From: Carposina sasakii
Taxonomy: Eukaryota; Arthropoda; Insecta; Lepidoptera; Carposinidae
Assembly (NCBI GenBank): GCA_014607495.2
Contig: CP053155.1
Coordinates: 4,278,001-4,342,000 of the forward strand
Length of the DNA stretch: 64,000 nucleotides
Direction: 5' to 3'
Made by a program: the position numbers and the translations under genes. Shown here one piece after another: positions 43,331 to 54,479 of this stretch (position 1 is the stretch's first letter; every line of letters begins with the position of its first letter). The notes under the pieces are model-generated. The model was not told the origin of the DNA. It did not search any database and saw nothing but the letters and a program-made list of their open reading frames with translations.

Positions 43331-43717
43331 TACAGGATGTTTTTTTGGTTGCCATCTTTAATGAAGAGTACGTACTCTATACATCAAATAAAGTAAGTTT
43401 ATGCTAAAGAAAAATGTTGGGAAACGATGTAAATTTTTTGCCATTTTTTTATATTTCTTGATTGGGCGAAATCTATAGTTTCCAGTGTTTTGCTAGTTTT
43501 TTCATAGACAGATATTAATTATTTCTCGTGAAAAAAATCTTGCTACACGCGTCAATGTGCATTTATGCAGAAAAACGCAGTCTATTTACTCAACTTTGGA
43601 CCCTAATATTTTGGAAACCAGACACTCCCCAGGTATGCTCCCATGGAGAAAAATGATCGTGTTGATGAGGAGATTCCGTAGTTTTCGGGAACGTTGACGA
43701 CCAAAAATCACCCTGTA
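43331..43717 (+). mobile_element. 385-bp MITE family, copy 3
   Basis: TACAGGATGTTTTTTTGGTT at the left, AAAAATCACCCTGTA at the right. Very close to copy 2 over TTGGACCCTAATATTTTGGA and GTAGTTTTCGGGAACGTTGA. Confidence 0.7.
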
Positions 43718-43729
43718 TTGTTGGAATTG

Positions 43730-45870
43730 TTTCTCTTACCTAATTTAGAATTATAGTATGTAGAACAATTTGACATGATTTTATAGTGTGTACTCTACCT
43801 ATATAGCAGTAGGTACTTTTTGTTTTTTTTTATCAAATGGCTCAAACCTAATATATACTAAAAATTGTTGTAGCCTAGATCTTCATACACGAGTGCCTTA
43901 AAACTACTTCAGCCGAACCCAGCAGTCTAATCCTAACCTACGTAATAATAATAACAACGGACGCAGTCAAGCTACATAACTGTAAAGTTTCATTCAAATC
44001 GGTTCAGTAGTTTTAACAAACATCTAACGTGCTCACAAATATTCAGGTTTATAACATTTGTAGGATCACTTCATCATAAAATAGACAAAATGTTATATTC
44101 CTATCAGATTAGAAAAAAAAAACTTTTTTAACTTAATATGAGTAGCTACCATAGAGTACACATAAGTTATACAGCGAATTTTAAAACATATGAGCCGTAG
44201 ACTCATGTAGATATGAACATAGTTTTGTATACTCTATGCTATGATGCTAACCATGGATATAACAATTCTGTGTTCAAATCTGTGCCTTCGGATCATTTAA
44301 TTGTAAAACGCGCTCCTATACCTAGCTTATGATAAGTATACTGTATGACGGTTACAATACAATTATTACAGGTAGGTATAAAGGGTATAAAATTACCGCG
44401 GAAGCGTTGTGTAGAAATTTGCATACATAATAATGTTCTGTTCAAAACCTATAATAATATAGGCAGAGAGTGTATCATAACAATTGTGCACGTACATCCT
44501 GCTAATATTAATTATTAACGAGAAATTTCTTAGGAGGTACCTATCTACTCTACGTTTGGACGAACACTAGTTTAAGTTATTTCAATAAAAAAAAAAGATT
44601 CAAATAAAATAAATAAATAAATAGAGTACCCAATCGTAAGTAATAAACTTTAGCTCACTAAAACTTGATCAACATTAGAGACAGCATCAACTTTACAAAT
44701 ACACCTATGGAAAAGTCATATGCAAAAGAAAAACTTCTACCTATATATATTAAAAGTGAAGTTCTTAAGAATTCTTAAAAAATTCAACTAATAATAACAA
44801 GAACTCTCGAACTAGAACGAACTATTCAAATTCGAAATGGCCACATCTATCAATTATTCCAGTTAAAGACCCACATGAGGGACCTTAACTCCAAAAACTA
44901 CTCCATATTAAACGATTCGGAATACAAACTTCGACAACGATCGTGGGAATAAATGGAATTACAAATTTACTGTATCAAGAGGGTAGAAATTGCGTACTTA
45001 TAGTTGTTCAAGATTGGTAATGGACATAATAAACATCGAAGACAACTAAACTAGTCTTCAGCTTCAAATTGTGCAAAAAAATTATAGAAAAGTATTATTA
45101 AAACACTACTTGCTGACAAAGGACTCTACAATGAGTTGCTGAGAATTTCTACAATTTAAGGTTGTTAAACTCAGTCTTAAAAACTAAAATTAATATCAAT
45201 GTCATTTCTTTTATTCATTTCAGAAAAACAGATAGGTACCAAGTGACACTATGTCCATTATTTACCCTGTTTTCCTGTAGTAAGTTGGTCCCTCATCTCC
45301 CCTGGGCATTAAAATTCTCATTGGCAGTTTGCGTGACCGCCGCCGTGTTGTTAGCTACAACTAATATTGAGATAATTGTTTAATAAACAGTTCATTAAAT
45401 TGCAAGGCTGTTCCCATCAGGGGATTTCTATTGTTAGGGATTACCTTGTTAGTTGCTAATAGTTGGTACTGGCATGGTTTTGAATTCATAAGTATGTACA
45501 TACCTTCTTATTTAATTTGCTTGTTTTGTATGTAAGGTATTTAGATAAGATTTTTATATGTACCGTTTTTAGTTCCTTCCTAATTAGCTAGCAAGATTGT
45601 TAGAAATTAATACTACTATGTGTTACTTATCCTTACAAATCAAGTCAAAACTACTAGACAGATCTCGATATAATTTAGGACATAGCGGGAAATCCTAGAA
45701 AGGGCAAAGTGGACATCTACTTTTTCTGGAATACATATTTACATTACTATTCTTTTTACTTTACGATACTCTTCGATTTTGCTACACATAGCTGTCACGG
45801 ACGAAACTGCAGTTTTAACAGCTTACGACCAAGAGATTGGTGAATGATTTGGTTTTTAATTCAAAAAATA
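43730..45870. other. AT-rich DNA, no supported feature
   Basis: No repeat ends or exons that I can defend. The open frame at 45162-45383 includes a CAG acceptor-like site at 45222 but hits a stop if joined in phase to the 42394 donor. Confidence 0.5.
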
Positions 45871-45878
45871 TATAAAGA

Positions 45879-45913
45879 CGTCCAGCAGTGGACTGCAATA
45901 GGCTGATGATGAT
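45879..45913 (+). repeat. RTE 3' tip
   Basis: GACGTCCAGCAGTGGACTGC AATAGGCTGATGATGAT is the last 35 bp of the RTE repeat, heavily 5'-truncated. Confidence 0.5.
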
Positions 45914-46189
45914 AAAAACATTGGTCAAATTGAGAAATGCGCTGCTATATTACGTATTTATGACATAAATAGCTACCAGACCATTTCCAGTGCAGATTTA
46001 GACGGTCTAAAATGTAACTGTTATTGCGTTGTTAATAATTATTTGCTGGCAACATCGAATATGTACCAATCATGTGCTAATATTGGAATAGCTAAGGTCG
46101 TAAAATCTTTTGCTTATGAGTAGTAATACGTACGTATGTGAGATCATTGGTTTTGTACGCTTCACTAAAGAAGTCCCACGCGGTTAGAG

Positions 46190-46345
46190 TGTAAGAGAAG
46201 AGGTATGTCAAGCGAGATGCTATAAATATGGCCCAGTATCACAAGAGAACCTAACTCCAAAAGTTAAGACTCCAAATCACATGTTTCTAGACAGTATGAT
46301 GAATTGAAATGACAAACAGGAATGTTCATACAACCTTATCGGGGC
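46190..46345. repeat. Decayed half of the ACAGGGTGTAACAAAA MITE
   Basis: AGGTATGTCAAGCGAGATGC, GAGAACCTAACTCCAAAAGT and CTCCAAATCACATGTTT follow the left arm of the family; the right half is missing. Confidence 0.4.
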
Positions 46346-47543
46346 TGTGCGTTTTGTATGTGCGTATTTTCTGATAGATTCATTCAATGGTACGTATATG
46401 CGTTACCGAGCTTAATACGAATGCTTCAAACTGTGTTGTAACAACATTCTGTCCATAAGTAAGAGGATAATACAAGAAAACTAACAAAGTATGGCTACCA
46501 CTTCTCGGAAAATGCGATAGTATGCCGTAACAGTGTCGGACAATGAAACTACAAGCACAACATGTACCAGAAAGCGCAATTCAGTGTAAGTAGTTATAAC
46601 CACGTATTAAACGACTATTGAGCAATTGAAAACTAACTTACTAAGTATAATTTTAATTGTGTTAATTGTCGTATTAAAATTCTAAAACTTTGATTTGTAT
46701 TGTACTCCTCTACGATCACATATCGTGTATACGGAATAGTTTTTTACGTTGATAAAGTCATCCAATAGAAGGAAAGGCCTTTTTTTCTGGGTGTTTTAGA
46801 GTCTGTCTTAGTTGTAACCTTTTCTTGAGAGCATTCGAATAAGATATGTGTTAGTCCTTTGCTTTCTTTAATATGAGAATGTTGAGTGTGATGGAGGTAT
46901 AAGATAAATCACTCAAAAATCTTATCATCTTCATATCAAGTATTGAAAAATGACTGTTAAACCAATGACACAAAGTACTTACCTCCTCAAGTATATGTGA
47001 CAAAGGGACAAAATACAATCCAACTGTTAACTTTGACCTAAGTTGTATGCTCATTGCTCATAGAGACAAACTTCAAAGACAAACAATAAACGAAGGTGCC
47101 TTTTATTAAGTAGGTAAGTACAAAGTATTCCAAAGGCGTTGTGTTGGCGTAACCAGTAACGAGTATTTTGGTAATATTTCAAGGTTTTTACGTATCAAGT
47201 GACTCATTGTTTTTTTTTACTCGTCACAGAGTTCCTTTTATGTAATGTGACAATGACCTTCTGTTCACACGTGCGTACTTAGATTTTGGTGATCGGTTAT
47301 GTTATAAATACAAAGATCGATACTAATTACAGAGAAAGTTTCTTTCTTTGGTATTACTATATGATAATACTATAGTAGTGCAAGCCTCTATAAAATCTGT
47401 GCGTAACTTAGATTATATAGGTAAGACTGGTTAAAAGTACTTACCTACTACCTTTTCCAACTTATTCCCTTTTACCCAGATCCTTTAAAAGTCGTAATTT
47501 CCAATCAAAAAGATCCAGCGGCCGCTCCCGAACTCCCAATACT

Positions 47544-47834
47544 TTAATTAACCCAAATTGAATCAATACCAAGATGTTTAGTTAAACCAGTTCCGCTTTC
47601 CGCTCCACTCCGCTCATGATTTACAGGGGTAGCGAACAAAGCGATATCTCCCCAGGGGATGGTATTATTGAATAGGGGAGTTTTGTGAGAATTCTCCCAG
47701 AATCTGCCAGATATTTTGAATGTTTCTATGGGTTTTGTGCGGGAAACTGAATTGAGGAGATTAGATGTGATTAATTCATGTGATACATCATTAACACCAT
47801 ATGCGATGTCGAATGGAAGTAAATATTGTAGCAC
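47544..47834 (-). CDS. Unidentified coding-like open frame, 96 codons
   Basis: Reads MLQYLLPFDIAYGVNDVSHE, then LITSNLLNSVSRTKPIETFK, WENSHKTPLFNNTIPWGDIA and ERSGAESGTGLTKHLG. Amino-acid use is mixed and protein-like, and local GC is higher than in the flanks. No motif I can name. It is antisense to the candidate plus-strand gene and could be a transposon fragment. Confidence 0.22.
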   Translation of the reverse strand: MLQYLLPFDIAYGVNDVSHELITSNLLNSVSRTKPIETFKISGRFWENSHKTPLFNNTIPWGDIALFATPVNHERSGAESGTGLTKHLGIDSIWVN

Positions 47835-48472
47835 CTCAGGTCAAAAGTCTAAAAAAAAAACTTAATTGTTTCATAATGACTGTTTAGCTCTATGGGCACG
47901 ACGTGTGCCTTGTAGTCATAGATTTTATGCAACGAGCGTGGCATTTATAAGCTAATTTACTAGGCATTTATGTTTCCCTTTCTTGCCGGCGTTTGGATAT
48001 CGATATTAATTGAATTTTAAGTGGGCCACTTTTGACCAGCATCTGTTATCAATGTATTCTCTTATACCTACAAAAATATTTGTGTAATGTGGGTTTGTTT
48101 AATTACGTGATGAACAAGTAATTTTGCAGCAGGATCTTTTTACTAGCCTTTATAGCTTTACACCGCTTTATTTCATTCAAAATATCTTTGTAAATAGATT
48201 ACCCTATATTTAAACCTAAGATTTAAACGCAATCCTTCTATTCATCGTATAAATTTGTATAGATCGTTATAATAATAGGTTGTGTGCATTATATGCATGA
48301 ATGAATTCTAACAATGCATGTCTGAGGGGTACATAATTGGCCGTGGTATAAGTTTTATTGAACAAAGTGGATGCATTTTCTTATAAAATGTTCTTTTATT
48401 CAGCTACGTTTTCTCTAACAGATTTGATTTAGTATTTAGTTTTAATATTTTCATGTGTGGTAAGTAAATAGT

Positions 48473-48695
48473 GTCTGCCCGTGGGTATCGTACGAGGCGA
48501 TTAAGGGTTTCCGGGAGGTGGGTAGCAGCGCCTCCCGTGTTGACAACATAGTCCAAAATACAAACTGCGGTCACCAACCCGCCTGCCCAGCGTGGTGACT
48601 ATGGGCAAATACCCCCCATGGCAGTCTTGTGGCGTGCCCTGGGGGAGGCCTACGTCCAGCAGTGGGCTGCAATAGGCTGATGATGATGATGATGA
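48473..48695 (+). mobile_element. RTE-like non-LTR retrotransposon 3' end
   Basis: GTCTGCCCGTGGGTATCGTA through GGGAGGTGGGTAGCAGCGCC, AACCCGCCTGCCCAGCGTGG and AGGCCTACGTCCAGCAGTGG to (ATG)n. One of the most complete of the 3' ends here, 5'-truncated and non-coding. Confidence 0.68.
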
Positions 48696-48824
48696 AGTAA
48701 ATAGTGTTTTAAACATAATTATCGCCAGTTTCTCGACGGCTAACCAACTGTTGATCGTCGATTTAGGTACCTAAATATCAATTTTGCTACGGAATGAATG
48801 AATTATTTTATAATTATCTCAGGC

Positions 48825-48965
48825 GATGAACTAGCAACTTGTCACTGATCCTTAACATCTGGCCCCGCTTTGCTAAACGTGATTGTAGGACCTAATTAGC
48901 GATCCTGCAGTTCTGCCTATCCCATTTGTAGGTATGTGTCTATGTTATTATTACCTTCAGATAGG
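48825..48965 (+). repeat. Dispersed repeat (CCCCGCTATGCTAAACGTG family)
   Basis: GCAACTTGTCACTGATCCTT, CCCCGCTTTGCTAAACGTGA and GCGATCCTGCAGTTCTGCCT. Diverged copy. Confidence 0.45.
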
Positions 48966-49523
48966 CTTTCTGACCAGTGGAGAAATCGGCCCTTAGTCAA
49001 GATCTCGTGGGTATATCTCCATTTTACAAAAGTATGTCCGCCAAATACCTAGACGATAATAAATACCAATGTTTATAAAACTAATCAGATAATATACGAC
49101 ACGCCGATAAATTTGATTATTTCAATGGAAAAGGCATTTACAACATTTTATGGGTTTAGTTTAATAGCGGTCCGCGCCACTACGGTTATGGAGCATAAAT
49201 ATATTAAATGTGCCCGTTGTAGCACATCTCGATTGGAATCAGAGGTTGGCATGAAGGAAGCATTTTAAGGAGGTGAACTTACAACGTGGTGTGTATCGTA
49301 TCAGGCATTTACTATTCGGAAGTTCAAATCTACAAATAGTGTTAATATTGGTCAACAATCCTGAAGATGCCAAAGATGTTTGTAAAATATTGTATTTACA
49401 TAATATATTAATTATCAGGTAGATGGACGCTCGCGGCTCCGTAGGTGTCTGCAGAATAAAACACGATGGAAAAAACATTTTCCTAGGGAAAAAGTTGCCT
49501 ATATCCTTTCTAATGCTCTAGAC

Positions 49524-49711
49524 CAGGCGTTCCCAATTTTTTTTCCAAGGAACCCTAATTGATTATACTTTTCCTAACGGATACTTTGATAACTACTTCG
49601 GTGCGCGCGAACAACGTTGGTCACGGAACGTGTGATAGTATTTTTTACGGAACCCTTGCGGCCCTTTCACGGAACCCCAGGGTTCCGCGGACCATCTTTC
49701 GGGAACCGCTA
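49524..49711. mobile_element. hAT-type MITE, copy C
   Basis: Ends CAGGCGTTCCC and GGGAACCGCTA are inverted; CTCTAGAC is duplicated exactly at 49516-49523 and 49712-49719. The interior (GGAACCC motifs) is related to but distinct from copies A and B. Sequence on both sides (GGACGCTCGCGGCTCC; CCGGTTCAGTAGTTTTGGTG) looks like an older Helitron that it interrupts. Confidence 0.75.
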
Positions 49712-50094
49712 CTCTAGACTACCTGTGTAGTACCTCGGTAATTTCACCTACCTGTGTAAATTCATTTAAGCCGGTTCAGTAGTTTTGGTGTGAAAGCGCG
49801 ACAGATAGAGTTACTTTCGCAGTTATAATCATTAGCTTTGTTTGATATTAATGGTGGTAGCAGATTTAGGTACATCTCTTGCGGCATGTCCTCTTTGCTC
49901 TTCCTTTTTTCATGGGCAGGCTACAAATAGTAATGTTACACCCATTATATTACTGAAGGAACCTGAAAGGTAAAGTCCATTTAATGTCGTACGAAATATA
50001 GGCTTTGAAACTCGATCGAATATACTGCGAAGATCAGACCAGACTCGTAATATTTTACACTGTTTGTAAGGAATTTGGTCATTTTCTCAGGCGA

Positions 50095-50215
50095 GGCAAT
50101 TTGTTACTGATCACGTTCCCCAAAGTCCTGTCCCCGCTATGCTAAACGTGGCTAGGGGATCTCTTTTATGATCATGCAGTTCTGGCTACCCCATTTCGGG
50201 AACACGTATGTATGT
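50095..50215 (+). repeat. Dispersed repeat (CCCCGCTATGCTAAACGTG family)
   Basis: TTTGTTACTGATCACGTTCC, TGTCCCCGCTATGCTAAACG and GTTCTGGCTACCCCATTTCG. It leads directly into a LINE tail at 50212. Confidence 0.5.
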
Positions 50216-50615
50216 CTATGTCTATTTGTAAGGACTCATTGCTACAAACTCCCCGATTTAATTCTGGGGCTTTTGGGTATTCTTTCTCGGTTCGGGCGGT
50301 TAAGCTCTGGAATGAATTACCCCACACGGTTAGAGATTGTCGCACTGTTGGCACATTTAGGGAAAAGCTGAAGAATCACTACCTGTCCATTATTTGAATA
50401 TGCTGTCATTTGTTTCTCTCCTTTTTTTCTTAATGTAGTTTTGTAGTTTCTTAGAATTTGTTTGACATGTTACCCTGTTGTTAACAATTTCTCTTTACTT
50501 GCTTGGCTTGCTGGAAGAGATCTCTGGTAGAGATAAGCTTGCCATTGTACATGCATCTCTTCTTTAATGTTGTATGCCATATTTCTTTTTGTGTATGTGC
50601 AATAAAGAATAAGAA
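50212..50615 (+). pseudogene. Non-LTR retrotransposon C-terminus and 3' UTR
   Basis: The frame 50212-50397 ends FGYSFSVRAVKLWNELP, then HTVRDCRTVGTFREKLKNHY. The WNELP ... TFREKLKNH pattern closes jockey/CR1-like polyproteins. Downstream is a LINE-type 3' UTR with GCTGGAAGAGATCTCTGGTA and an AATAAAG signal near 50600. 5'-truncated copy. Confidence 0.7.
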
Positions 50616-50632
50616 TAGACTCTCCCTAAAAC

Positions 50633-50900
50633 TACCTTCTTCTTCAGCCTATTGCAGTCCACTGCTGGACGTAGGCCTCCCCCAAGGCACGCCACAAGGC
50701 TACTGCCACAGGGGGGTTTTGCCCATAGTCACCACGCTAGGCAGGCGGGTTGGTGAACGCAGTGTGATTTTCGGACTATGTTGTTAGCAAGGGAGGCGCT
50801 GCTGCCCACCTCCCGGAATCCCTTAATCGCTTCGTACGATACCCACGGGCAGACATAGGGTGGTACGAATTCTACTCTGCCGGCACCACGCGGCCAACCT
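50633..50900 (-). mobile_element. RTE-like non-LTR retrotransposon 3' end
   Basis: Reversed copy of the unit at 48473: CAGCCTATTGCAGTCCACTG, AGGCCTCCCCCAAGGCACGC and GGAGGCGCTGCTGCCCACCT. It begins right after the LINE tail at 50615. Confidence 0.65.
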
Positions 50901-51439
50901 ACCTAGGTATATTTATTGTGTGCACTAAATTAAAGGATCTGTTAATTCACATATATGACATGAGTTTAATCAACTGTATAGATTAAGGACTTAATTCATC
51001 TATCCTCAAACCTATAATCTATATTTATTACTTAAAATCGTCTTTAGGGGGGATGTAGAAACCAAAACTCCTTGATCCCTTTAAATATCCCATAACTATG
51101 ATCCCTTGAGAGTATAACCGTAAAGTATGAATAATTCTACAATAACTTACCTATAGATATTTATAACAGACATTTGATCCGTAGTTAAGTTGGCCGGTGT
51201 TTCGTAAGTCGCTTCGTTTCACCATTTTAGTTTTACGTTATTAATTACCTACCTGTTTATTATCATTTACAACTGTTTCTGCTAAACATGGTTTTTCTTT
51301 ATGATAATGCAGTTCTGGCTATCCGTCAACACAGTCGTGACGTTAAGTATGTACTCGTATTTATGGACTCATGAAATCACTTTAGTTTTGGCTATTTAGC
51401 TCTGATGATGATACAGTTTATACTTTGAGAGAGGTTCCT

Positions 51440-51690
51440 AAGAGTACTTACCTAAAAGTGAATTTGTCACCCTCTGCTGGTATAATAATAGCTCCCGGCC
51501 GATTTCGGCCACGGCGACTGCATTCAGCTCCGATGGTGTCGCTGATGTGCTCGCATATAGCTAAAATATCCAATTTGGTTGACAAAAGTCCGCAGACATT
51601 GCGGACATGCGAGCACACCATCAACATAATTATAGGTTATTGCCGCAGGTGGCTAGTAATACATAATTCCACCCTGAGGGCCTGTTTTAT
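51440..51690. repeat. Dispersed repeat with internal inverted segment
   Basis: CTCCCGGCCGATTTCGGCCA CGGCGACTGC is a GC-rich motif I recognise from lepidopteran repeats. TGTGCTCGCATATAG and ATGCGAGCACACCATC form an inverted pair across about 100 bp. The 92-codon frame here is not a gene. Confidence 0.4.
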
Positions 51691-51699
51691 CATCAGTAG

Positions 51700-53300
51700 T
51701 TAAGGTTACTTTTAGTTAAGATACTTCAAAGATGCTATAGTTTAACTGGTCTTAAAGGCGACAAAAGTGACTGTACTTCTTTGTGAACGATTTACTCGTA
51801 TATAGAATGTATATCGGATGTGATCTTGCAACTTGTATGTTCTTTTATAACTATTGTTTACTATGACGATAACCTACAATAAAACTCCTAATAATGTATC
51901 ATTCCTACCTAGAATTTTTTAAACTTATATAATAAAATTGTTAATCGTAATTATTATCTAAATGTGTGTAATTTCACACTTTTTGTGTGCGTTATCTGAT
52001 GAAATAACCATTGTGTTAGGTTTATTCTCAGATGATTGTGTTTTTTATCATTATGGAATTGCTGTTTTTTTAAATTCCGTTTTGAACATGATGAATATTA
52101 GAACAATACACGTGTTCTGTTGTGACCATAGAAATAATAAATATTTTTTATTAATTGCAAATGAGCCCATTTTAAACTTATTTTACATTGGGATTTTGGG
52201 ATGCACTAACAGCCAATTTCAATAATCAATCTCGAGAGATTTTTTGCATATTCAGGACTAAATGTTTCATTGTTTCATACAAAATCAAATATGTAATAAA
52301 AAAATCCGAGATTCTATATGATCTTCGTATTGAAATAGGCCGTAAATGAATTTTACAATTTATCGTTTATTGGATTAGTAGTCGTCTTGTTTTTTGTTTG
52401 ACACAAACGGAATGAGACGTCTCTTAGAAATAATCCGACGATTAAATACATAGCGGAAGTAGTGTGCTATAGTTAAACTTAAACACTGTTTCAAAATAAA
52501 ATTCGTCAGCAAAATGTATGGAGTATCTGTTATTTAGCTTAAACAATATCTTTTTTGTAATACATATCACATTAAATGTCCCACTGCTGGGCAAAGGCCT
52601 CCAATGTTGCGTCTAGAACTTTCTATCCCGACACAATTTCACTTATAGTTTGTGCATTTTATGTTCTAAGAAATAACATTAAAGTTATGTTTCTGGTAGG
52701 CTGTAAAACAGAGACCTAGAAACCTAGTATCAGACTAACTACCTAGGTATACTATCGACTGTTATCAGTTGTCCTTGCAAGCAACTGATAATGCGTTGGT
52801 GAAACTTTACTTTAAATTATTTTTGTTTTGTTTGTCGGAACCTGTGGTTCTCAAAGTGGGGATAACAAATGATTTCTAATGAACTATTTGCCAAGTATTT
52901 CCTGCTTTACGTTCTGTACTGCTTACAATACAATAAATGGAGTGAATTATATCAGGTGTTATACCATTTGAATATTTTTTTCGAGTAGAGACTACATACC
53001 TACCTACGTCTCTACGTATTGTATGCTATGTGCTGGAAAAATAAATGAATGAATATTAAGTTCGTTGTTCACTAACGTAAACAAAAACTAGCTTATTGAA
53101 TTGTTGTCATTTACAGTTGTACTGTATTTAGCACACTGTAAATACTTATTGGTAATCGCAAACTTTGAGAACTATAGTATGGGCTGTTAAACGTTAAATA
53201 CTTCGAGTGCTGGATAAGATATCGACGTTTTTCGATAAAATGTAGACACTATTTTAAAAATACGTAATTTCTTTCGTATTTTAGTAAGAAATACAATGTT
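51700..53300. other. AT-rich DNA, mostly nothing identified
   Basis: It contains only a scrap of a common repeat at 52577-52606 (TCCCACTGCTGGGCAAAGGC). The open frame at 51962-52225 is T-rich and without features. Confidence 0.5.
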
Positions 53301-53514
53301 TTTAATAGGTTGGCGCAATGGTATTTTAAAAACACATATTACCAAAGATTTTGCGTTTGTTTTACGGTCAGATGCCTGCCTGACGCCAACCCTCCTCGGG
53401 TAAAGCAACTCCTTTTGCACTATGAGAAAAAAATATTTTTCCAGCAGACTTTAGGCCATGTTAACAATGATATATCCATATCATTAGCATATCTACCTTG
53501 TATATTTAATTATC

Positions 53515-53625
53515 ACTTTCCCAGATGGTTTGCTGGAATAAATCTCTTTCAGAGATAAGCACGCCTTTGTACATTTTCATAATTTCTGTCTGTATGTAAT
53601 TGTATGTGTACAATAAAGAATAAGA
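53515..53625 (+). repeat. LINE 3'-UTR remnant
   Basis: TTTGCTGGAATAAATCTCTT TCAGAGATAAGC, then GTACAATAAAGAATAAG, matches the tail at 50500-50615. No ORF remains. Confidence 0.55.
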
Positions 53626-53696
53626 TATTTGACTTACTTATTTGAACAATTAGCCACCAAAAATAACTCCAACTTCCTGTTAAAAGCACTCCGTAA

Positions 53697-53830
53697 ATAA
53701 ATGACAATGAAACGCGCATTGATCACCGGCCGGAGCTGAGAAATGGGTGCGCACGAGCGGACGCGGTGCGCGCGCGCATCTTGCGTTCCAAAATTAACAC
53801 GTTGCGTGTAAAAACTGAACGTAAACAGTA
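53697..53830. promoter_or_regulatory. CpG-rich island in AT-rich DNA
   Basis: GCACGAGCGGACGCGGTGCG CGCGCGCATC and neighbours carry many CpGs in about 130 bp with no repeat match in the window. It could be an internal promoter or leader exon of the candidate plus-strand gene. No start or donor stands out. Confidence 0.3.
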
Positions 53831-53928
53831 CTTCCCTTCACCTAGTTAACGGTGGGAGATGAATGGTGAGATTTTAATTAGATGAGCTTAAGAAAGATAG
53901 GTTAAGGATGGACTCTTCATTGGCCTCT

Positions 53929-54165
53929 ACAGGGTGTAACAAAAGGGGAAGGCAAAGAAAAAAGGTCTGACAAGAGCCCTCTATAAAGAACCTATATACA
54001 TTTCAGACACGAAATCAGACTTTTTTTTCAAGATTGTATAAACATTGCCTAGTTCCCGAAATGGGAACCTGCACCCCAGGATTACAAAGGAGAGCATACA
54101 GTCACGCTTAGCATAGCGGGGACAATAAAACGATCAATGACAAGTTGCTAGCTTGTCGCCTACAT
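53929..54165. repeat. MITE remnant followed by a reversed dispersed repeat
   Basis: ACAGGGTGTAACAAAAGGGG begins the foldback MITE, which breaks off near 54045. Then GTTCCCGAAATGGGAACCTG ... CGCTTAGCATAGCGGGGACA is the reversed CCCCGCTATGCTAAACGTG family. Confidence 0.5.
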
Positions 54166-54197
54166 GTAGGTAGGTATATACATAGAGCCATATACAT

Positions 54198-54344
54198 AAA
54201 TTACGCGAAAGCTCCCGTGACCAGAATGCTGCTCTCTTTTTTGCGCAAAAAATTAGCATTGCCATACAACGTGGTAATGCTTCCAGCATTCTGGGCACCC
54301 TCCCGGTAGAAGGCAACTTTGTAAATATATTTAATTTCGTGTAA
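54198..54344 (+). pseudogene. Non-LTR retrotransposon ORF2 C-terminus
   Basis: Reads KLRESSRDQNAALFFAQKIS, then IAIQRGNASSILGTLPVEGN, ending at TAA 54342-54344, followed by a T-rich 3' UTR. AQKIS.AIQRGNA..ILGTLP is a C-terminal signature I recall from insect LINEs. 5'-truncated. Confidence 0.6.
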
Positions 54345-54479
54345 ATTAATTTAGTTTTTAGTTTTATATAATGTAGTTAGTATTTGTAATAACTTACCAA
54401 AATATAAGTAGAGTTCATAGAGCCTACTATCTACCGATTACCAACACACATCAAATATTTGGTTAATTAATTAGTGCTG

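Noticed and set aside
45162..45383. Possible second exon after the 42394 donor (CAG at 45222)
   Set aside because: Joined in phase it reaches a stop after three codons, and the other frames have no clear coding look.
51962..52225. 87-codon frame
   Set aside because: T-rich, membrane-like by composition alone; no motif, start context or splice signals.
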